NCBI GenBank assembly: GCA_015056905.1
Contig: SVFI01000001.1
Span: 186,001 to 250,000 of the forward strand
Direction of reading: 5' to 3'
From: Lachnospiraceae bacterium
GTDB taxonomy: Bacteria; Bacillota; Clostridia; Lachnospirales; Lachnospiraceae
DNA length: 64,000 bases
How positions within the stretch are numbered: position 1 is the first letter of the stretch; each line of letters begins with the position of its first letter. Below, piece by piece: positions 62,701-64,000 of this stretch. Under the pieces are notes generated by a model, which was given only the letters and a program-made list of their open reading frames with translations, had not been told where the DNA came from and searched no databases. A program made the position numbers and the translations under genes.

Positions 62701-63809
62701 GTCTTAGCATTTTCTGCTGCCGCAGATTCAATCGCCGCCGCAGCATCCGGTCCGAGCATTGCCAAATAACCGTCAATATTTGTTGCGTCTACCGTAACTC
62801 CGGATATACCGGCTGCTTGCAATGCCTGCTGCACCGCTGCGATACGGACCTGCGCATAAATCTGCGCATAGATGGCATTATATGTCTCCTCTGACTGAAT
62901 CGTATTTCTTGCACTCGAAAAACCTTGGTTCATCTGCTCATAGTTTTCCGGTATCTTATTGTCCTTGTATGCTTTCAGCTCTGCCTGCAGAGCCTTTTCA
63001 TCCGTCTGCAATCCGACAAGAATGGCTGCATACGCAGCCTTAGTCGCAATCGCCTCATCAAGCATCTTGCTGTATTTGGCAAGTTCCTCACTCGCCGTCG
63101 CCTGCTCCTCTTTTAATTTTTCCTGACCGCTGTTAATCTCTGCTTTGGCGTCATTGAGTTCTTTCTTAGCATCATCCAGTTCCGCCTGCGCCTCATCCAG
63201 TTTGTCTGTTGCAATTCCAAGCACCTTGGCATTGAGGGCATCAACTTTCTTTTCATCAAGACGAATCTCCACCGACTTTTCCACCATACCTGTCGGCGTC
63301 ACACTCGCCACACCATTCTGACGCTCCATGTATGGAACTACCGTCTCATCCACAAAGCTTGTCAAATCATAAATATCGTTTCCCTCATAGTCAACTGCCA
63401 CATACATGGTTGCCATCAAATCCGGTGAAATTTCCATCAGCGAAGGAGTTCCTACTTTGTCCGGAAATTCCAACTGGTTCACCTGCGTAGAGAGTTTAAC
63501 CATGGCACTATCCATATTTGTATCGTCCGAAAACTCCAGTGTTACCAAACTGTAATTCTCGTAAGAAACACTATTTACGTTTTCTACACCGTTTACCGTT
63601 CCGAGCGATGCTTCCAGCACCTGTGTCACATCACTTTCCACTCGTTCCGGCGAAGCACCCGGATATGTCGTAATTACCATGACATACGGAATATTAATCG
63701 TCGGCAACAAGTCGGTAGTCAACTTCGTAAAACTCACAATACCGAGCACGAGTAGCATAACTACCCCTACCAACACCGTAAATGGGTTTTTTACACTAAA
63801 TTTTGACAT
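59712..63809 (-). CDS. RND efflux transporter permease with coiled-coil insertion
   Basis: 1365 residues, about 320 more than usual for HAE-type RND permeases. N-terminal membrane helix and porter motifs (LLPTINIPYVMVITTYPGAS) and, later, GLALGVGMLVDNSIVVIENIYR, the second-half FLGLMITGEDISMIAMMGFL and GVVVNNGIVFVDYTNQLR are standard. Between residues ~200 and ~527 an added helical coiled coil (LDEAQAELDDAKKELNDAK) interrupts the first extracytoplasmic porter region. Proton-driven export; such permeases in Gram-positives export surfactants or peptides (SwrC class). Start with AGGAGAGAGG. Adaptor gene likely just upstream. Confidence 0.93.
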   Translation of the reverse strand: MSKFSVKNPFTVLVGVVMLLVLGIVSFTKLTTDLLPTINIPYVMVITTYPGASPERVESDVTQVLEASLGTVNGVENVNSVSYENYSLVTLEFSDDTNMDSAMVKLSTQVNQLEFPDKVGTPSLMEISPDLMATMYVAVDYEGNDIYDLTSFVDETVVPYMERQNGVASVTPTGMVEKSVEIRLDEKKVDALNAKVLGIATDKLDEAQAELDDAKKELNDAKAEINSGQEKLKEEQATASEELAKYSKMLDEAIATKAAYAAILVGLQTDEKALQAELKAYKDNKIPENYEQMNQGFSSARNTIQSEETYNAIYAQIYAQVRIAAVQQALQAAGISGVTVDATNIDGYLAMLGPDAAAAIESAAAENAKTLTQQQIQAQLDTIPVDIKDALDHPEKLKAFKKMLKDQGQEEAANAMTKKNLQQLYDIVNTRIPQIETELANLKIEIAAATEVNKQVEASIAEAEAAYVDVETGKITAAASFGAYAAQMESGKTSIEQGKTQLEQAQEQLDDSRETVLDSANMDALLSLETLAQLIAAQNFSMPAGYIENDDDTQILVRIGDEFASVEEIENMILCKVDKVGDVRISDVATVTVIDNAEDSYAKLNGNDAVILSIMKSSTAGTSDVSKTCNEAIEELETEYPGLHLIPLMDQGDYIGLIINSVLSNLIWGALLAIIVLAIFLKDYKPTLVVAFSIPMSVLFAIVLMFFSDITLNIISLSGLALGVGMLVDNSIVVIENIYRLRNKGVSAARAAVMGAKQVSGAIAASTLTTICVFLPIVFTTGLTRQIFTDMALTIAYSLIASLIVALTFVPCMSATVLKNSSEKSHKWFDKVVGLYEKAIRACLKVKIVPIAVAVALLVLCIIRVMNMGMVLLPSMGGNQMSMTMSVPTEWEVEDGYAAADDLLEKIQAIDGIENVGIMSGGGSGDMLMSSGSNKDFSFYFLLDDATGKNNQIVADKLEAIMQEGYAETEYSIATSNMDISALMSSGLQIQVYGEEVDAILEVSNDMVELLEEVKGFDNVTNGQEEADAQLVVSIDKDKAMRLGLSVAQIFMELSGKLTTDADVTTLTAEDDAYQVVLVNETQKITQDNLMDYEFSVKTTDEDGKEVEETHKLKEFATVTESESIARISRTNQERYITVSAETMDGYNTTLLSRQVEDKLAKYQVPDGVRVELAGESTEVMSMLEDMILMILLAIIFIYLIMVAQFQSLLSPFIVLFTIPLAFTGGFLGLMITGEDISMIAMMGFLILSGVVVNNGIVFVDYTNQLRLAGMEKLEALVETGKARMRPILMTALTTILAMMTMALSKDASAVMSRGMVIVTIGGLAYATLMTLFIVPVMYDIFFRREIKEIDIGDENDLSDLDGPV

Positions 63810-63877
63810 TTGTCCTCTCTCCTGTTTATGTTTCTTTTATACTTTTTTAATTAAATCTTTATATATTTCATACAAAA

Positions 63878-63910
63878 CAATACGAAATGAGCATTGCCCA
63901 TTTCGCATTG
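63878..63910 (-). terminator. Hairpin between the adaptor and RND genes
   Basis: Imperfect stem CAATGCGAAATGGGC / GCTCATTTCGTATTG with TTTTGT after it on the minus strand. It would reduce, not necessarily stop, transcription from the adaptor gene into the RND gene. Confidence 0.65.
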
Positions 63911-63936
63911 GTATTCTTTTCTTTTCAATTGTTGGA

Positions 63937-64000
63937 TTAAATATCTCCGGCCGTCTTAATAAACAGCGAATCCTCCTCGTTTATCTTCTTCGCTTTCACT
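63937..64000 (-). CDS. C-terminal end of a probable RND periplasmic-type adaptor
   Basis: The minus-strand frame is open from the window edge to TAA and gives VKAKKINEEDSLFIKTAGDI. Only 20 residues are visible, so the family cannot be shown from sequence. Its place directly upstream of the RND permease, and an ending that fits the last beta strand of membrane-fusion adaptors, make that the best guess. Confidence 0.4.
   Translation of the reverse strand, partial: VKAKKINEEDSLFIKTAGDI

Noticed and set aside
1..64000. tRNA, rRNA or riboswitch genes
   Set aside because: I read the gaps for cloverleaf arms, conserved T-loop sequences and common riboswitch cores and found none; short divergent RNAs could be missed without a covariance search.

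Overview
The window reads as a chromosomal segment of a spore-forming anaerobic Firmicute, most likely a gut-type Lachnospiraceae (Clostridia). The support is a complete spoIIIA operon plus spoIVB, a three-subunit NADH-linked [FeFe] hydrogenase, clostridial housekeeping order (rimP-nusA-ylxR-ylxQ-infB-rbfA-nrnA-truB-ribF and asp23-nusB-xseAB-ispA-dxs-tlyA-nadK-argR-recN), BspA-type surface proteins and moderate to low GC. No phage, insertion sequence, CRISPR array, tRNA or rRNA gene was seen. The species cannot be named from this sequence alone.

Layout. 1-5.3 kb: the end of a YczE-like membrane protein, then a leftward LytTR - DUF3021 - ABC ATPase - ABC permease - lipoprotein operon. A 53-nt periodic array of inverted half-sites (4327-4655) lies upstream of it, followed by a small anchored Ig-like protein. 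5.4-11.5 kb: MATE exporter, a small membrane protein, a large secreted surface protein and a chemoreceptor. 11.6-14.1 kb, rightward: a 179-bp inverted-repeat element, then a DUF1538 membrane protein and a double PII-like protein. 14.2-18.5 kb: hydCBA hydrogenase operon. 18.6-20.9 kb: BspA-like leucine-rich-repeat protein with a palindrome over its promoter. 21-31.3 kb: spoIVB and the recN-to-asp23 housekeeping operon. 31.3-35.3 kb: a transglutaminase-fold protein, prfC and deoB. 35.4-40.3 kb: spoIIIAA-AH. 40.3-41.7 kb: two coiled-coil genes sharing a 49-residue repeat. 41.7-44.4 kb: rpsO-pnp with structured leaders. 44.9-47.5 kb: NlpC/P60 hydrolase and a potassium channel. 47.5-51.3 kb, rightward: Y-family polymerase with YolD, an SDR enzyme and an AlaX-type editing protein. 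51.3-59.7 kb: the rimP-to-ribF operon. 59.7-64 kb: an RND exporter with a large coiled-coil insertion and probably the end of its adaptor.

How the genes work together. HydABC couples NADH and ferredoxin to H2. The spoIIIA proteins and SpoIVB serve the mother-cell/forespore dialogue. The rimP and asp23 operons hold translation, transcription and isoprenoid functions. Several promoter regions carry recognisable or unusual operators: a LexA-like box, a WalR-like box, a sigma-E-like promoter and the 53-nt array. The array is the most striking unexplained signal in the window. Many start codons were moved from the longest ORF to the internal start with a good ribosome binding site. All functional statements rest on recognised motifs and gene order; no searches were run.
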